Source of the DNA: Lachnospiraceae bacterium
Lineage (GTDB): Bacteria; Bacillota; Clostridia; Lachnospirales; Lachnospiraceae
Reading direction: 5' to 3'
DNA: 5,949 nt
Assembly (NCBI GenBank): GCA_003542935.1
Contig: DPJQ01000260.1
Span: 1-5,949 of the forward strand
Shown here: positions 5,798 to 5,949 of the stretch, one piece after another
Numbering within the stretch: position 1 is the stretch's first letter
Layout: the number at the start of each line of letters is the position of its first letter
Translations under genes and position numbers: made by a program
Notes under the pieces: generated by a model
The model's database searches: none
Told to the model about the DNA's origin: nothing
The model's input: the letters and a program-made list of their open reading frames with translations, nothing else

Positions 5798-5949
5798 ATG
5801 GTTATAAAAAATGTTTCTCTGGATATCGTCTGCGGCGTAACCAGCAAACTGCCCGTGACGGGGCGTCCGGAGGTGGCCTTTGCAGGAAAATCCAATGTGG
5901 GGAAATCTTCTCTGATCAACGGGCTGATGAACCGCAAGTCCCTGGCCCG
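5798..5949 (+). CDS. engB: Ribosome biogenesis GTPase EngB/YsxC (YihA family), 5' part only
   Basis: Only the first 50 complete codons are inside the window; the gene continues past the right edge. The translation contains the G1/P-loop GKSNVGKS at 30-37, preceded by RPEVAFA and followed by SLINGLMNRKSLA, the hallmark start of the EngB/YsxC/YihA family. Members are small (about 200 residues) GTPases needed for late assembly of the 50S ribosomal subunit. The short N-terminal lead before the P-loop is typical of the family and separates it from the larger Era and Der GTPases. The gene is 19 nt after lon, an order also found in Bacillus (lonA-ysxC), so it is very likely in the same transcript. 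The G2-G5 motifs cannot be checked here. Confidence 0.93.
   Translation, partial: MVIKNVSLDIVCGVTSKLPVTGRPEVAFAGKSNVGKSSLINGLMNRKSLA

Noticed and set aside
1..5949. A novel defence, mobile or biosynthetic system
   Set aside because: Every gene belongs to a well-known housekeeping family in a familiar order. No transposase, CRISPR repeat, tRNA, attachment site or compositional break was seen.

Overview
This window reads as an ordinary, well-preserved protein quality-control locus of a Gram-positive bacterium, most likely a clostridial one (Lachnospiraceae-like by gene order and by GC in roughly the mid-50s per cent, both judged by eye). Five genes lie head to tail on the + strand: tig (trigger factor), clpP (peptidase), clpX (AAA+ unfoldase), lon (AAA+ protease, LonA type) and the 5' end of engB/ysxC (a ribosome-assembly GTPase) that runs off the right edge. 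All are intact apart from the engB truncation, and the key catalytic and nucleotide-binding residues are present.

Layout. Positions 1-131 are an AT-rich leader holding a likely extended -10 promoter inside an imperfect direct repeat, then a strong Shine-Dalgarno (SD) sequence for tig. tig and clpP are 15 nt apart, with the clpP SD overlapping the tig stop codon. The clpP-clpX gap (113 nt) is the only sizeable internal spacer. It holds a long, near-perfect hairpin without a proper U-tract and a second smaller hairpin. clpX and lon are 35 nt apart. lon and engB are 19 nt apart, with a small hairpin over the lon stop codon. No convincing promoter or terminator was seen inside the cluster, so co-transcription from the leader is the simplest reading. 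There is no gene-free stretch longer than about 300 bases.

How the genes fit together. Trigger factor meets nascent chains at the ribosome exit. ClpX unfolds tagged or damaged proteins and feeds them to ClpP; the IGF docking tripeptide in ClpX and the canonical ClpP indicate a matched pair. Lon degrades misfolded proteins independently. EngB helps mature the large ribosomal subunit. No lonB lies between clpX and lon, unlike the Bacillus arrangement.

I found no evidence of a previously undescribed system. The points worth a second look are regulatory: the duplicated promoter-like repeat before tig, the clpP-clpX hairpins, SD-masking structures before lon and engB, and a 19-nt exact repeat shared by the Walker B regions of clpX and lon.
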